This document shows positions 24,975-34,740 of a stretch of 64,000 bases of DNA, piece after piece. Position numbers and translations under genes: made by a program. The DNA comes from Enterobacteriaceae bacterium 89 (lineage in GTDB: Bacteria > Pseudomonadota > Gammaproteobacteria > Enterobacterales > Enterobacteriaceae): positions 930,001 to 994,000 of the forward strand of contig RQJH01000003.1 in the NCBI GenBank assembly GCA_014156375.1. The letters are read 5' to 3'. Numbering within the stretch: the stretch's first letter is position 1; every line of letters starts with the position of its first letter. The notes under the pieces are model-generated. The model had not been told where the DNA came from. It made no database searches and worked only from the letters and a program-made list of their open reading frames with translations.

Positions 24975-27553
24975 TACAGCGCCTCCACGTTGCCAGTCTG
25001 AGGACGCTCAGAGCGGATATCCGAATGGTTATAATAGAAATGGTCGTTTTCGCAGTGCCAGTCCGCAAAGCGTGCAGGACGGGCAAAGTGATAGCCTTGC
25101 GCCTGATCGCAACCCATCGCCATTAAGCGCTCGCTCATATCCGCTTTTTCGACACCTTCGGCGATTAACGGAACGTTAAATCCTTTCGCCAGCACCAGAA
25201 CTGAATGAATAATAGACAGGCTTTTTTCATCATTAAGCTGATCAGTGACGAACTGTCGATCGATTTTGATGCTGTCAAAGGGTAAAGAGTGCAGGTAAGA
25301 AAGGCTTGAGAACCCTGCGCCAAAGTCATCCAGTGAAATCAGGATCCCGTGCCTGCGCAAATAGTTAAGCACCTCACAGGCCTGTCGCTTATCACTCAGC
25401 AACACGTTTTCGGTGATTTCAATACAGATGTTTTCATTGGTTAGCCCCTGCAATTGAATGGTATCCATTAAATGCCAGGCAAATCCCTGATGCAGCAACT
25501 GTACGGGGGATACATTAATATGCAGGCGGAAATTTTTAGGCGCACCGCGTTTAATCAGCGCCGCCAGTTCCCGGCACGCTTCTTCAATGATCCAGCGCCC
25601 CAGAGGAATAATCAGCCCGCTTTCCTCAGCAATCGGAATAAAGCTATCAGGTGGAATATCTCCCAATTGTTCAGAGCGCCAGCGGATCAGGCACTCTCCT
25701 GCTGAGCAGAAATGCGCTTCGTTTTTCCCGACAATCGGCTGGAGAACCAAAAAGAGCTCATTCCTGGCGATGGCTTCGCTTAACGACTCATGCAGACGAA
25801 TATTACTGAGCTCGCTTTGCAGCATTTCATCCGAGTAAAGTGAGGTGGTCGCATTGCCCTGCTTTTCGGCATGGCGCAGCGCCAGCCAGGCATGCATCAG
25901 AATGTCGATGATGCTGTCTGGGGTAATATCCTGCATCACCATCCCGCTATTCCCAGAAAACAGGAAATGCGACTCTTTGGTGGCAAACTCCGTTTTTACC
26001 GAAGAAAACAGCGAGTTAAGCAGCTGCTGATACTTCTGCACTTCCTGTTCGTGGTGAATACCCGGAAAAACAATCACAAACTTGTCGATGTTATCTCTCG
26101 AGATAATGATGTCCGTGGGAAGCTGATCCTGCAGCTGTCGCAGAAACGCATTCACCAGCTCATCCGCATATTTATTCCCCAGGGTATTCATAATCGACTT
26201 GGCATTGGTGAGGTGCACCAGAGCAACAAGATTGCGCTTATTATAAATACGCTGCTCTTTCAATAATCCTTGCCGGGTATGCAGACCGGTGGCGGGATCG
26301 TGCTCAATCTCTTTTCTTAGCCGCTCGAAGCTGTCCGCCAGCTTATACGATAAATTGCTAAACCCGTTCTCCAGTTCAATAATCTCCCGAAAACGGTAAC
26401 GGCCGCTACCGGTGGACCACTTCCCACTCTCTAATTGCTGCGTTTTTCGTGCAATGTCTCTCAGGGGCGAGGTGATCCGGGCGAGCAAAAGATGCATCAA
26501 CAGCAGGCTCAGAATAAATACAATCAGCAGCACGAGAACAATAAACTCTTCATGCAGGTTTACCGAATGATAAACATCAGCCGCCGGAATGAGGATCGCG
26601 GCTTTCCAGTTAAGCCCATCTGACAATGACGAGATCGCAAAGTGGCAGAGAAAATAGCTTCTCTGCCCAATATTCACTTTCAGTACCGTTGACGGCGCGG
26701 TATTTTTCAGTAACTTCGCCCCCTCCTGCAACACAGAGAATGAGGAATGCTCATCACCCAGTCCTTGCGTCAGAGCGAACGCTTGTGAAGACGCAATAAT
26801 ATGATTCCGATCGTCCACCACCAGCAGTACGCTGTTCTTAAATGGCTTTAACAACCGAAGTTTTTCACTGAGATTAACAAGATGCAGTTCACTTGCGATC
26901 ACGCCAATGAATTCGCCCTTTTTATTGAAGGCCGGTGAACTGTAGGCAATTCCCAGCTCTTTGCCGGCATTCAGGTCACGATAAAGTTGGGTCCAGGTGG
27001 GGCTGCGGTTTTCATTGACGGTTCGGAACCAGGGGCGCTGCGCCATCTCATAGTGTTCATTACGCATAGCCACGCCTGAAAGCGGCGTCATCCCTTTGAA
27101 AGACGTCAACACATGCTGCGTTGAGTCGTCCTTCAGCGTTAAATATTCCTGATGCTGCTGATATTTATGGCTAAGTCCGACATAGTCACCATATTTGCTA
27201 CCGAACTGGATCAGATTCAGATCGGTATTACCAGAATAAACATTATTCATAATGTTTTTCATGGCGGTGTACACATCGTTCAGCGGAATATTGTCCGAGT
27301 CATACTGCTGTAAGGCATTCGCCAGGGTTGCGTTAGCCTGCCGTGGAATATCAATGTAGCTTTCAACCGACTGTTTCAGCATTCTGGCGCGAGAGTCGAC
27401 CAGATCGTGGCTGACCGTATTAATGATGTTCGCTCTGTCGAGGTAGACGATAGCAGAAACCACCGCAAACAGGATGAGGAAAATGGCAATAAATAGCGCT
27501 CTTATCGCCCCTGTCAGTGAGAGGGTCATTTTTTCAGGAAACAGTCTTTTCAT
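24974..27553 (-). CDS. Cache-HAMP-GGDEF(degenerate)-EAL cyclic-di-GMP phosphodiesterase, copy 1
   Basis: An 859-residue paralogue of the next gene with the same order: helix about 14-36, dCache-like sensor (QRPWFRTV), helix about 335-355, HAMP, degenerate GGDEF (RDNIDKF at the motif position) and C-terminal EAL (about 605-845). The EAL domain has GECLIRW, HINVSPVQ, IEITEN, DDFGAGFSSLSYL and IAEGVE, so phosphodiesterase activity is likely. It is first in the operon. The diverged sensor halves suggest two different inputs. Confidence 0.9.
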   Translation of the reverse strand: MKRLFPEKMTLSLTGAIRALFIAIFLILFAVVSAIVYLDRANIINTVSHDLVDSRARMLKQSVESYIDIPRQANATLANALQQYDSDNIPLNDVYTAMKNIMNNVYSGNTDLNLIQFGSKYGDYVGLSHKYQQHQEYLTLKDDSTQHVLTSFKGMTPLSGVAMRNEHYEMAQRPWFRTVNENRSPTWTQLYRDLNAGKELGIAYSSPAFNKKGEFIGVIASELHLVNLSEKLRLLKPFKNSVLLVVDDRNHIIASSQAFALTQGLGDEHSSFSVLQEGAKLLKNTAPSTVLKVNIGQRSYFLCHFAISSLSDGLNWKAAILIPAADVYHSVNLHEEFIVLVLLIVFILSLLLMHLLLARITSPLRDIARKTQQLESGKWSTGSGRYRFREIIELENGFSNLSYKLADSFERLRKEIEHDPATGLHTRQGLLKEQRIYNKRNLVALVHLTNAKSIMNTLGNKYADELVNAFLRQLQDQLPTDIIISRDNIDKFVIVFPGIHHEQEVQKYQQLLNSLFSSVKTEFATKESHFLFSGNSGMVMQDITPDSIIDILMHAWLALRHAEKQGNATTSLYSDEMLQSELSNIRLHESLSEAIARNELFLVLQPIVGKNEAHFCSAGECLIRWRSEQLGDIPPDSFIPIAEESGLIIPLGRWIIEEACRELAALIKRGAPKNFRLHINVSPVQLLHQGFAWHLMDTIQLQGLTNENICIEITENVLLSDKRQACEVLNYLRRHGILISLDDFGAGFSSLSYLHSLPFDSIKIDRQFVTDQLNDEKSLSIIHSVLVLAKGFNVPLIAEGVEKADMSERLMAMGCDQAQGYHFARPARFADWHCENDHFYYNHSDIRSERPQTGNVEAL

Positions 27554-27873
27554 AGTGATGAATTACGGAGTTGACGCAGCAGACAGGGGTGGAAAAATAT
27601 TCCCGATTAAGTATTTAACGAAAGGATCCCCTTTTCTCCACGCTATACGAGGTAAACAACGATAAGGAAAATAGAGAGATTCGCTACTATTAGCTGGCTA
27701 ATATATAGCAAACACAGGGATGGTCAGAGATAATTATCGTTTAAAATTAAACGACAGTGTAATTTTGCAGTTCGTACGAAAGAGATTAAGCGGGCATAAA
27801 AAACCCCGCGGTAGCGGGGTCTGGAGCAGATATTCTGAGGTAAAAAGAAGGCGCCCTTCCCCTTGCCTGAGTT
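27554..27873. other. Intergenic region upstream of the cyclic-di-GMP operon
   Basis: A+T-rich sequence that should contain the operon promoter (minus strand), plus the tmaR terminator at 27797-27822. No further gene or repeat was seen. Confidence 0.6.
27797..27822 (-). terminator. Terminator of tmaR
   Basis: Stem ACCCCGC/GCGGGGT with an A-run on the left that gives a U-tract on the minus strand. Confidence 0.82.
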
Positions 27874-28209
27874 TTATTCCGCTTTGGCTTCGGTGGATTT
27901 CAGCTCACCCATCACTTTGAGCTTTTTGGAGATCTCGCGACGCTCTTTGGACAGCTCAGCATTTTTGATGATGTAGTCATCAACGCGATCTTCATAGTCG
28001 GTTTTCATGCTGGCGATGATGCCCTGGATGGCTTCCACGCTCATGCCTGGCTTGATGTAGTCGCTAAGGTTATCCAGCAGCAGGACACGTTTCTGGTTAT
28101 CACGGACCTTTTTCTCAACGTCCTGAATTTCACGCTGCAGCTTGTTCTTACGACGGAACAGACGAACAAACTCGAGTACGTCCTGGAAGGAAGGCTTAGT
28201 TGTTTCCAT
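27874..28209 (-). CDS. tmaR: Polar PTS-regulating protein TmaR (YeeX)
   Basis: A 111-residue, highly charged, coiled-coil protein that is nearly the E. coli YeeX sequence ([32 protein letters not shown]). TmaR forms polar condensates and sequesters enzyme I of the sugar PTS. The C-terminus differs slightly (KSTEAKAE). It is monocistronic, with its own terminator. Confidence 0.95.
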   Translation of the reverse strand: METTKPSFQDVLEFVRLFRRKNKLQREIQDVEKKVRDNQKRVLLLDNLSDYIKPGMSVEAIQGIIASMKTDYEDRVDDYIIKNAELSKERREISKKLKVMGELKSTEAKAE

Positions 28210-28373
28210 TTTTACACCCCTGCTAATTGAGATTCGGATTCGTAAAACAGCCGCTAAGGGTAAACATAACTGCTAGCGACCGTGAAAGACAATGGTTTTT
28301 GCTCTGGCTCCATCATAACCCTAAACCGTGCTGAATCGAAACAAGCAGACGGTAAACCCAGTCCGGGTGACGG

Positions 28374-29432
28374 TTATTTGCGCAACGCCCGGCAGATCAA
28401 ATGCGACAACAGCTCCAGCTGCCTTGCCAGCTCCATGCTTAACCAGACATAGCCATGCATCGGCGTTTCTGCCAGGTTCTCCCCCTTGTAGTCACTCACC
28501 AACTGTCGCAGCTCTGCCACAATGTCGTTAAGTTTTTCGTTATTGGCAAGGATCGGCTGCGGATTGCCTTCATAAAGCGCATGCGCAATCGTCAGCAACG
28601 TCTGTTGAGTCATCGCCTGCATATCGCGCAACGTATGGGCATTAAGCATCACGTAGTGGCTGGCCCGCGAAGCCCAGTGAGCGTTAATTTGCAGCTCAAG
28701 CATGCAGACCAGATTGCGGTTAACGGTCTGGATGGCTTCGAAAATAGATTTCTGGATGTGCGTCTCTTTGCTGGCCGGGGTGATAAGCCCGCGCATTTTG
28801 ACCACATCATTGAGGACTTTTTGCAGCCGACGCTCAAGGCGCGGGCGCTCCAGCAGGTTGGGGGAGAATCCGGCCTGATACAGACGGTTAAATTCAGTGA
28901 CGTAACCCGCCATCTGAATTCGCCAGTGAAGAAAGGCACGCTGGGGCCAGATGCCGGTAAACAGCATCGCCAGCAGCGAACCAATAATCACATCGCCGCT
29001 TCGCCACAGCGCAGTGTGCATATCGCCCGGAGGTGCCCCCACTACGACTGCCAGCGTAATCCCAATCAGTAAAGCCTGATAAGGTTTCTTGCCAAGAGCC
29101 AGCCAGCCACAGAGAAACATCGCCCCGGCGCACCACAGCAGCATCAACGGCAGCGACATGAGTTCCAGCTTCAGCGCCACCAGACCGAGCGCAGAGCCGA
29201 GGATTGTCCCGCCAATGCGCTCAAAAGCCCGTGGCACGACATTTCCCCAAAAGGAAATTGGCCCCATGATCACCACGATGGTAATCAGAGGCCAGGTCCC
29301 TTCCGGGATATCCAGAAGCCGCACGACCAGAAAGGTCAGGACAAACGCGAGGGCAATGCGCACACCGTGGACAACACGATAGTGACGATATAAACGAATT
29401 TCGAAAGGACTCAGTGATTTATCGGCGCGCAC
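28374..29432 (-). CDS. yeeA: FUSC-family inner membrane protein YeeA
   Basis: A 352-residue protein starting with GTG (MRADKSLSPFEIRLYRHYR), as in E. coli. The N-terminal half has about six membrane segments (ITIVVIMGPISFWGNVVPRA, FLCGWLALGKKPYQ) and the C-terminal half is cytoplasmic and helical. The family is related to aromatic acid exporters (AaeB-type). The transported substrate is unknown. Confidence 0.93.
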   Translation of the reverse strand: MRADKSLSPFEIRLYRHYRVVHGVRIALAFVLTFLVVRLLDIPEGTWPLITIVVIMGPISFWGNVVPRAFERIGGTILGSALGLVALKLELMSLPLMLLWCAGAMFLCGWLALGKKPYQALLIGITLAVVVGAPPGDMHTALWRSGDVIIGSLLAMLFTGIWPQRAFLHWRIQMAGYVTEFNRLYQAGFSPNLLERPRLERRLQKVLNDVVKMRGLITPASKETHIQKSIFEAIQTVNRNLVCMLELQINAHWASRASHYVMLNAHTLRDMQAMTQQTLLTIAHALYEGNPQPILANNEKLNDIVAELRQLVSDYKGENLAETPMHGYVWLSMELARQLELLSHLICRALRK

Positions 29433-29532
29433 ACCCGCTCTCCGGCCAGGGCTGAAAACACAATTGTATCTTGTTTTCTGCCGCTGGCATCACAGATGAG
29501 TAAATATCCTCATAATAAACAGGACTTTTACC

Positions 29533-30006
29533 TTAAACCGCACGACGTTTAACAGGCACGTACATTTCGATATCCCAGTGTCCGTCCTTGTTGCCGTCGT
29601 TCAGATACAGCTCAAAGCAGGGTTTGGCTTCCAGTTCGTGGTCTTTATCCTCCAGCACGCTGTTGAAGAACTGGTACCAAGGGGTAGAGAAATCGTGGTC
29701 GATAACGCGAGCGGAGGCCTTCGCATATACGCCGCCTGCCACTTCGGTCAGGATCACACCTTCGCTGTTTGCCGGAATGGCATAACCCGGGCCGACGTTG
29801 ACGACTGTGTCGCAGCGCAGTTTCTCCGCTGGTGTTTCATCCGGGTTATCGTAGTAAACAGCCAGCCACTCTCTTGCCGGGACCTTCTGGCCATTTACCC
29901 ACATGGCCAGCTGCTCAAAGCCCTGCTTGACGGTCTCTTCCCACGGGCCAACCATATGAAAACCAGCAACAACGCGTTTTTGTTGCTGTGTGATGATGTA
30001 GTCCAT
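29533..30006 (-). CDS. sbmC: DNA gyrase inhibitor SbmC (GyrI)
   Basis: A 157-residue GyrI-like small-molecule-binding protein. It contains [38 protein letters not shown] and a C-terminal WDIEMYVPV. SbmC binds gyrase, lowers its supercoiling activity and protects against microcin B17 and other gyrase poisons. The Shine-Dalgarno GGAGGAAGT precedes ATG 30006. A LexA-like sequence lies just upstream. Confidence 0.94.
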   Translation of the reverse strand: MDYIITQQQKRVVAGFHMVGPWEETVKQGFEQLAMWVNGQKVPAREWLAVYYDNPDETPAEKLRCDTVVNVGPGYAIPANSEGVILTEVAGGVYAKASARVIDHDFSTPWYQFFNSVLEDKDHELEAKPCFELYLNDGNKDGHWDIEMYVPVKRRAV

Positions 30007-30028
30007 ACTTCCTCCGCAACCAAGTTTA

Positions 30029-30044
30029 CTGGATAAATATACAT
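30029..30044 (-). promoter_or_regulatory. Degenerate LexA-like box upstream of sbmC
   Basis: The plus strand reads CTGG-N8-ACAT against the consensus CTGT-N8-ACAG, two mismatches. sbmC is SOS-induced in E. coli, which makes the position plausible. Confidence 0.4.
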
Positions 30045-30103
30045 ATAAAATCTAGCAAACAGACCCGAATGAATATGTGCGATGATTCACAGAACGGGAA
30101 AGT

Positions 30104-30134
30104 AAAACGCTCCCGGACGGGAGCGTTGGTTTTC
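30104..30134 (-). terminator. Terminator of dacD
   Basis: Stem AACGCTCCCG/CGGGAGCGTT with AAAA on the left and GGTTTT on the right. It lies between dacD and sbmC on the minus strand. Confidence 0.8.
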
Positions 30135-30152
30135 ATAATTTGCTGAAGAATT

Positions 30153-30239
30153 GCCCGGCGGCGCGTTGCTTGCCCGGACCTACAACACCCTCAGGTTATA
30201 ATGATTTTGTAGGTCCGGTAAGCGCAGCGCCACCGGGCA
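30153..30239. repeat. Pair of inverted REP elements (BIME) downstream of dacD
   Basis: GCCCGGCGGCGCGTTGC...CCCGGACCTACAA is followed by TTGTAGGTCCGGTAAGCGCAG...GGGC in the opposite orientation, the standard two-REP arrangement. Confidence 0.8.
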
Positions 30240-30257
30240 GTTAAAGCATGAAGGTTA

Positions 30258-31424
30258 TCAGGCTTTATGGTGCAGCCAGTCACTGAAACGAGAGAACATC
30301 CCGCCTTTTTCCACGGCCTCAAGCGTGACAAGCGGCCAGTGCGCAACCACTTTGTCGCCGTCGTAAAGCTGGATTTCACCCACGCGCTGATGGGCAGCAA
30401 TTGGGGCATCCAGCTCTTTTTTATCCAGCGTGTATTTTGCTTTGATGTTCGGTACTTCGGCTTTTGGCAGCGCCAGCCAGAAATCCTGATCGGTTCCCAG
30501 CTTAATGTTCTCTTTATTGCCGTACCAGATCCGCTCGGTGCCCACCTGTTTTCCACTGCTGAGCACCTGCACGGTATCAAAGTTATGCTGACCCCATTGC
30601 AGCAGCTTGCGGGCCTGATCTTCACGGCCTTTTGAGCTCAGCGCTCCCATCACCACGGCAATCAGACGACGATGACCATCCACCGCCGAAGCGATCAGGT
30701 TAAAGCCCGCCGAGGCCGTATGCCCGGTTTTCAGACCGTCGACATTCAGGGTTTTGTCCCACAGCAGCCCGTTGCGGTTGTTCTGGGTGATACCATTCCA
30801 GGTCAGGCTTTTCTCACTGTACATGTGATAAAACTGTGGCTCACCGTGAATGATTGCCCGTGACAGCACGGCCAGATCATAGGCCGAACTGTGTTGTCCT
30901 GGCGCATCCAGCCCGTGCACGGTTTCAAAATGCGTATCCTTCAGACCCAGCTTCTGCACATAGTCATTCATCATGCTGACAAACTGCGGTTGCCCGCCCG
31001 CCACGTGATCGGCCAGCGCCACGCAGGCATCGTTACCGGAATCGACAATCAGACCACGGCTCAGTTGCTCAACCGTTAGTCGGTCGCCCTCTTTCAGGAA
31101 CATCAGCGATGAACCGTCAAACACCGGGTTACCCTTCGCCCAGGCATCACGCCCAACGGTCACCAAGTCATTCAGTGAGATACGGTGGCTGTCGACGGCA
31201 CGATCAATCACATAGCCGGTCATCAGCTTGGTCAGGCTGGCGGGATTGCGCTGCTGGTGTTCATTACCGGCAGTCAGGATCTGGCCCGTGGTGTAATCCA
31301 TCAGCACCCAGGCAGCGGCCTGAATGGCAGGAGGCTGAACCGGTGCAGGGATATAATCTGCGGCAACTGCGCAGGAGATGCTCGATGCGAGCAAAGAAAC
31401 AGCAACAATCAAACGGCCTTTCAA
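30258..31424 (-). CDS. dacD: D-alanyl-D-alanine carboxypeptidase PBP6b (DacD)
   Basis: A 388-residue penicillin-binding protein, the length of E. coli DacD when the TTG at 31424 is the start (MKGRLIVAVSLLASS). GAGGA lies seven bases upstream of it. A cleavable signal peptide ends near AVAADY. Motifs: SxxK in PASLTKLM, SGN in DSGNDA, KTG in LKTGHT. It trims the terminal D-Ala of peptidoglycan pentapeptides in the periplasm. The C-terminal amphipathic tail (FSRFSDWLHHKA) anchors it to the membrane. Confidence 0.95.
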   Translation of the reverse strand: MKGRLIVAVSLLASSISCAVAADYIPAPVQPPAIQAAAWVLMDYTTGQILTAGNEHQQRNPASLTKLMTGYVIDRAVDSHRISLNDLVTVGRDAWAKGNPVFDGSSLMFLKEGDRLTVEQLSRGLIVDSGNDACVALADHVAGGQPQFVSMMNDYVQKLGLKDTHFETVHGLDAPGQHSSAYDLAVLSRAIIHGEPQFYHMYSEKSLTWNGITQNNRNGLLWDKTLNVDGLKTGHTASAGFNLIASAVDGHRRLIAVVMGALSSKGREDQARKLLQWGQHNFDTVQVLSSGKQVGTERIWYGNKENIKLGTDQDFWLALPKAEVPNIKAKYTLDKKELDAPIAAHQRVGEIQLYDGDKVVAHWPLVTLEAVEKGGMFSRFSDWLHHKA

Positions 31425-31614
31425 CAGCAGATCCTCAACGTTCAAAATTCGCTGTTCTTTTTACGGGAGTTTCGTCTGAATCACAGTCCTAAATTGCAAT
31501 AAAATATGACATTTCCTGCGAGCAGGGCCGCGTACTGAGCGGCGAAACCCTTCTGATAGCCCGGTAAATCGTTTACCATGACGGCCTGATACGCAGCAGG
31601 ATCACTGACAGACC

Positions 31615-33042
31615 ATGCAAGAGAAGTCATCGCAACCCGGTTTTCTGTTTCACGACTACGAAACCTTCGGCACCAGCCCGCAGCTGGACAGGCCGGCACA
31701 GTTCGCCGCCATTCGCACCGACAATGATTTCAACATTATTGGCGAACCGGAGGTGTTTTACTGCAAGCCCGCCGACGACTATCTGCCCCAGCCGCAGGCG
31801 GTGATGATCACCGGGATCACCCCGCAGGAAGCGCTGGCGAAAGGTGAAAACGAAGCGGCTTTTGCCCGCCGAATTCACGATCTGTTCACCGTACCTGAAA
31901 CCTGCGTGGTGGGTTACAACAACGTTCGTTTCGATGACGAAGTGACGCGCAACATCTTGTACCGCAACTTCTACGATCCCTACGCCTGGAGCTGGCAAAA
32001 TCGCAATTCGCGCTGGGATTTGCTGGACGTGATGCGCGCCTGCTACGCCCTGCGCCCGGAGGGCATCAACTGGCCAGAAAACGAGGACGGTTTGCCAAGC
32101 TTCCGCCTTGAGCATCTGACCAAAGCCAACGGCATTGAGCACAGCAACGCGCACGATGCGATGGCCGACGTTTACGCGACTATCGCCATGGCTAAACTGG
32201 TGAAGGCCGCTCAGCCGCGTCTGTTTGAGTATCTCTATACTTATCGCGGGAAGAACAAGCTGGCGACGCTGATTGACGTACCGCAGATGAAGCCGCTGGT
32301 GCATATTTCCGGCATGTTTGGCGCCTGGCGCGGCAATACCAGCTGGGTGGCGCCGCTTGCGTGGCATCCTGATAACCGTAATGCGGTGATTATGGTGGAT
32401 CTGGCGGGTGATATGACTCCGCTGCTGGAGCTGAACGCCGATGAGCTGCGCGAGCGCCTGTACACACCAAAAGCCGATTTGGGCGAGCTGGCTGCTGTTC
32501 CCGTCAAACTGGTGCATCTGAATAAGTGCCCTGTACTGGCACAGGCCAATACGCTGCGCCCGGAAGATGCTGACCGGCTTGGCGTGAACCGCCAGCTTTG
32601 TCTCGATAACCTCAAGCTTCTGCGTGAGAATTCGCAGGTGCGCGAAAAAGTCGTGGCGATTTTCGCGGAAGCCGAGCCGTTTGTGCCGTCGGAAAACGTC
32701 GACACCCAACTCTATAACGGTTTCTTTAGCGACGCCGATCGTGCGGCAATGAAAATCCTGCTGGAAACCGAGCCGCGCAATCTGCCCGCGCTGGATTTAA
32801 CTTTCTCCGATAAACGCATTGAGAAATTGCTGTTTAACTATCGCGCCCGTAACTTCCCCGGCACGCTGGATGAAACCGAGCAGGAGCGCTGGCTGCAGCA
32901 TCGCCGCAACGTCTTCACCCCTGAGTTCCTGCAAGCCTATGCGCAGGAGCTGGAGTCGCTCTACGCTCAGTATGAAGGAAACAGCGAGAAGCTTGCGTTG
33001 TTGAAAGCGCTGTATCAGTACGCGCAAGAGATTGTTAACTGA
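31615..33042 (+). CDS. sbcB: Exodeoxyribonuclease I
   Basis: A 475-residue single-strand 3'-5' exonuclease, full length. DEDDh active-site motifs are visible: FLFHDYETFG, VRFDDEVTRN and SNAHDAMADVYA. C-terminal SH3-like and helical domains follow. It takes part in recombination and mismatch repair and binds SSB. It is divergent from dacD. The sequence after its stop abruptly becomes A+T-rich. Confidence 0.97.
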   Translation: MQEKSSQPGFLFHDYETFGTSPQLDRPAQFAAIRTDNDFNIIGEPEVFYCKPADDYLPQPQAVMITGITPQEALAKGENEAAFARRIHDLFTVPETCVVGYNNVRFDDEVTRNILYRNFYDPYAWSWQNRNSRWDLLDVMRACYALRPEGINWPENEDGLPSFRLEHLTKANGIEHSNAHDAMADVYATIAMAKLVKAAQPRLFEYLYTYRGKNKLATLIDVPQMKPLVHISGMFGAWRGNTSWVAPLAWHPDNRNAVIMVDLAGDMTPLLELNADELRERLYTPKADLGELAAVPVKLVHLNKCPVLAQANTLRPEDADRLGVNRQLCLDNLKLLRENSQVREKVVAIFAEAEPFVPSENVDTQLYNGFFSDADRAAMKILLETEPRNLPALDLTFSDKRIEKLLFNYRARNFPGTLDETEQERWLQHRRNVFTPEFLQAYAQELESLYAQYEGNSEKLALLKALYQYAQEIVN

Positions 33043-33160
33043 TTTTCATTCAATATGTATTTATTGCAAAATTATGACACTAATTATTTTCCAAGAAGTG
33101 CTTACATGGTAGAATGTTATTTACCTTTAATTATATCTACTTCCCAGTTAAGATATCGAA

Positions 33161-34714
33161 ATGGATTATATTTGTCTTGCGCTTCTTGTCATAATGACAT
33201 TGGCAACGAACCGATGGATTGCTACGAAAGCAGCCATAACTGTTTTATTTATTACGCTGTTTGCATTTTGGTACATATCCGATATGTTTACAGGATATGG
33301 CGTCACCGATGCTGTATATTATCATATATTTAATACAGTTGAAGGTACATCCATCGATGATCTTTATAGTAAATTTGAGATTGGCTCACTATTCATTTTT
33401 GCTATTCTAATATTCTTGGCCACAAGCATCATTCTTAAAGTCAAAAACATTAACTTGGTCAAACATAGACATATTAATACACTATGGTCAATCACTTTAA
33501 TCTGCATAGTATTTACCCCTTACTTTAGCAACATTTACAATTCAGCTAAAGATACATTCTTTAACAAAGGTGACGCGACAGCTGTAGAAAATGAATACAA
33601 GTCTATCTCAGGAACACTTAACAGAAAATATAATTATGTTTTCATTTATGCGGAAAGTCTTGAACATACCCTTCGTAATCTCAATGGTGAAAACCACCTT
33701 CCAGGATTAAGTCATATTGCTTCACAATACCTGGACTTCACCGACATTCGCCAACCCGTAAGTAGAGGTATGGGCTGGACAATGGCGGGGATGGTTAATA
33801 CACAGTGCGGTATACCACTAGTGATGGAACAGGGAAATTCTGGTGCTAACTTTGAGAATTTTTTAGGCAAAGCAGGCTGCGTTGCCTCATGGCTAAAGCA
33901 GCAAGGCTACCAGACAGAATTTATTAGAGGCAGCCAAAAAGAATTTGCAGGCGGCGACAAATTTCTGGAACAGCATGGCTGGCAATCCCAGCATGATAAA
34001 TCCTGGTTTGTTGATAATCATCTTGCCACTCCAGATCAAATCAGCGGTTGGGGAATCCATGATGATGTCATGCTTAACCATGCCTGGGATGAATTTACAC
34101 GAATGTCTCAAAGTCATCAGCCATTCTTACTTTCTTTCTTGACAGTTAATACTCATGCACCAAGTGGAACATTTTTACCCGTGTGTGATAAGCATGTTGC
34201 AAAAAATGATCAGTATCCGATGTTAGCATCTGTATCCTGCTCTGATTATTTACTGAGCAGTTTTATTCAGCGTATTACTGACAGTGAATGGTTCGATAAC
34301 ACTATTATTGTATTGGTTTCTGATCATTTGATGATGGCAAATGATGCTAGTTCACTTCTTTCTTCTAATGAAAAATCGCGGCGCAATAATTTCATAATCA
34401 TAAAGAAAGGTATTAAGCCTGAAAAAAACCACACAGCAGGTACTCTTTTAGATGTATGGCCAACTGTTTTAGATTTATCAGGTTCATCTGTCAAAGAAAT
34501 TGGTTTTGGTACAAGTCTGTTAGGGAACAAACCTGGGAATTTTATTAAAAACTATATTCAAGGACATTCAAAAAATTATCTCGCTTACGCTTCTCAGTTA
34601 TGGGATTATCCATCAATCAATGATGGTATGAAGCAAACAATTCGAGGCATTCAGATTGGTTCACAGGAATACACTCTACCTGTATATTCAGCCATTAATA
34701 ATTCTGAAAACTAG
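33161..34714 (+). CDS. OpgB/MdoB-like phosphoglycerol transferase (sulfatase fold), N-terminal and catalytic part
   Basis: 517 residues with four likely N-terminal membrane helices (to about 125) and an alkaline phosphatase-superfamily domain. Key residues align with E. coli OpgB: Glu165 in FIYAESLE, the Thr nucleophile Thr207 in WTMAGMVNTQCGIPL, and Asp388-His389 in VSDHLMMAND. The family moves phosphoglycerol from phosphatidylglycerol to periplasmic glucans. It is shorter than OpgB (about 760), and the following frame looks like its missing C-terminus, displaced by one lost A at 34707-34710. A+T-rich base use differs from neighbours, suggesting transfer. The acceptor is unknown. Confidence 0.8.
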   Translation: MDYICLALLVIMTLATNRWIATKAAITVLFITLFAFWYISDMFTGYGVTDAVYYHIFNTVEGTSIDDLYSKFEIGSLFIFAILIFLATSIILKVKNINLVKHRHINTLWSITLICIVFTPYFSNIYNSAKDTFFNKGDATAVENEYKSISGTLNRKYNYVFIYAESLEHTLRNLNGENHLPGLSHIASQYLDFTDIRQPVSRGMGWTMAGMVNTQCGIPLVMEQGNSGANFENFLGKAGCVASWLKQQGYQTEFIRGSQKEFAGGDKFLEQHGWQSQHDKSWFVDNHLATPDQISGWGIHDDVMLNHAWDEFTRMSQSHQPFLLSFLTVNTHAPSGTFLPVCDKHVAKNDQYPMLASVSCSDYLLSSFIQRITDSEWFDNTIIVLVSDHLMMANDASSLLSSNEKSRRNNFIIIKKGIKPEKNHTAGTLLDVWPTVLDLSGSSVKEIGFGTSLLGNKPGNFIKNYIQGHSKNYLAYASQLWDYPSINDGMKQTIRGIQIGSQEYTLPVYSAINNSEN

Positions 34715-34740
34715 AAGCAGTTGGATTTGATGCATTCGCG

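Noticed and set aside
20850..27873. tRNA-Asn as the attachment site of an integrated island holding the cyclic-di-GMP operon
   Set aside because: No integrase gene and no direct repeat of the tRNA 3' end was found before tmaR.
33055..33333. 92-codon frame MYLLQNYDTN between sbcB and the OpgB-like gene
   Set aside because: It overlaps the OpgB-like gene in another frame, has no Shine-Dalgarno or protein-like features, and probably just reflects A+T-rich sequence.
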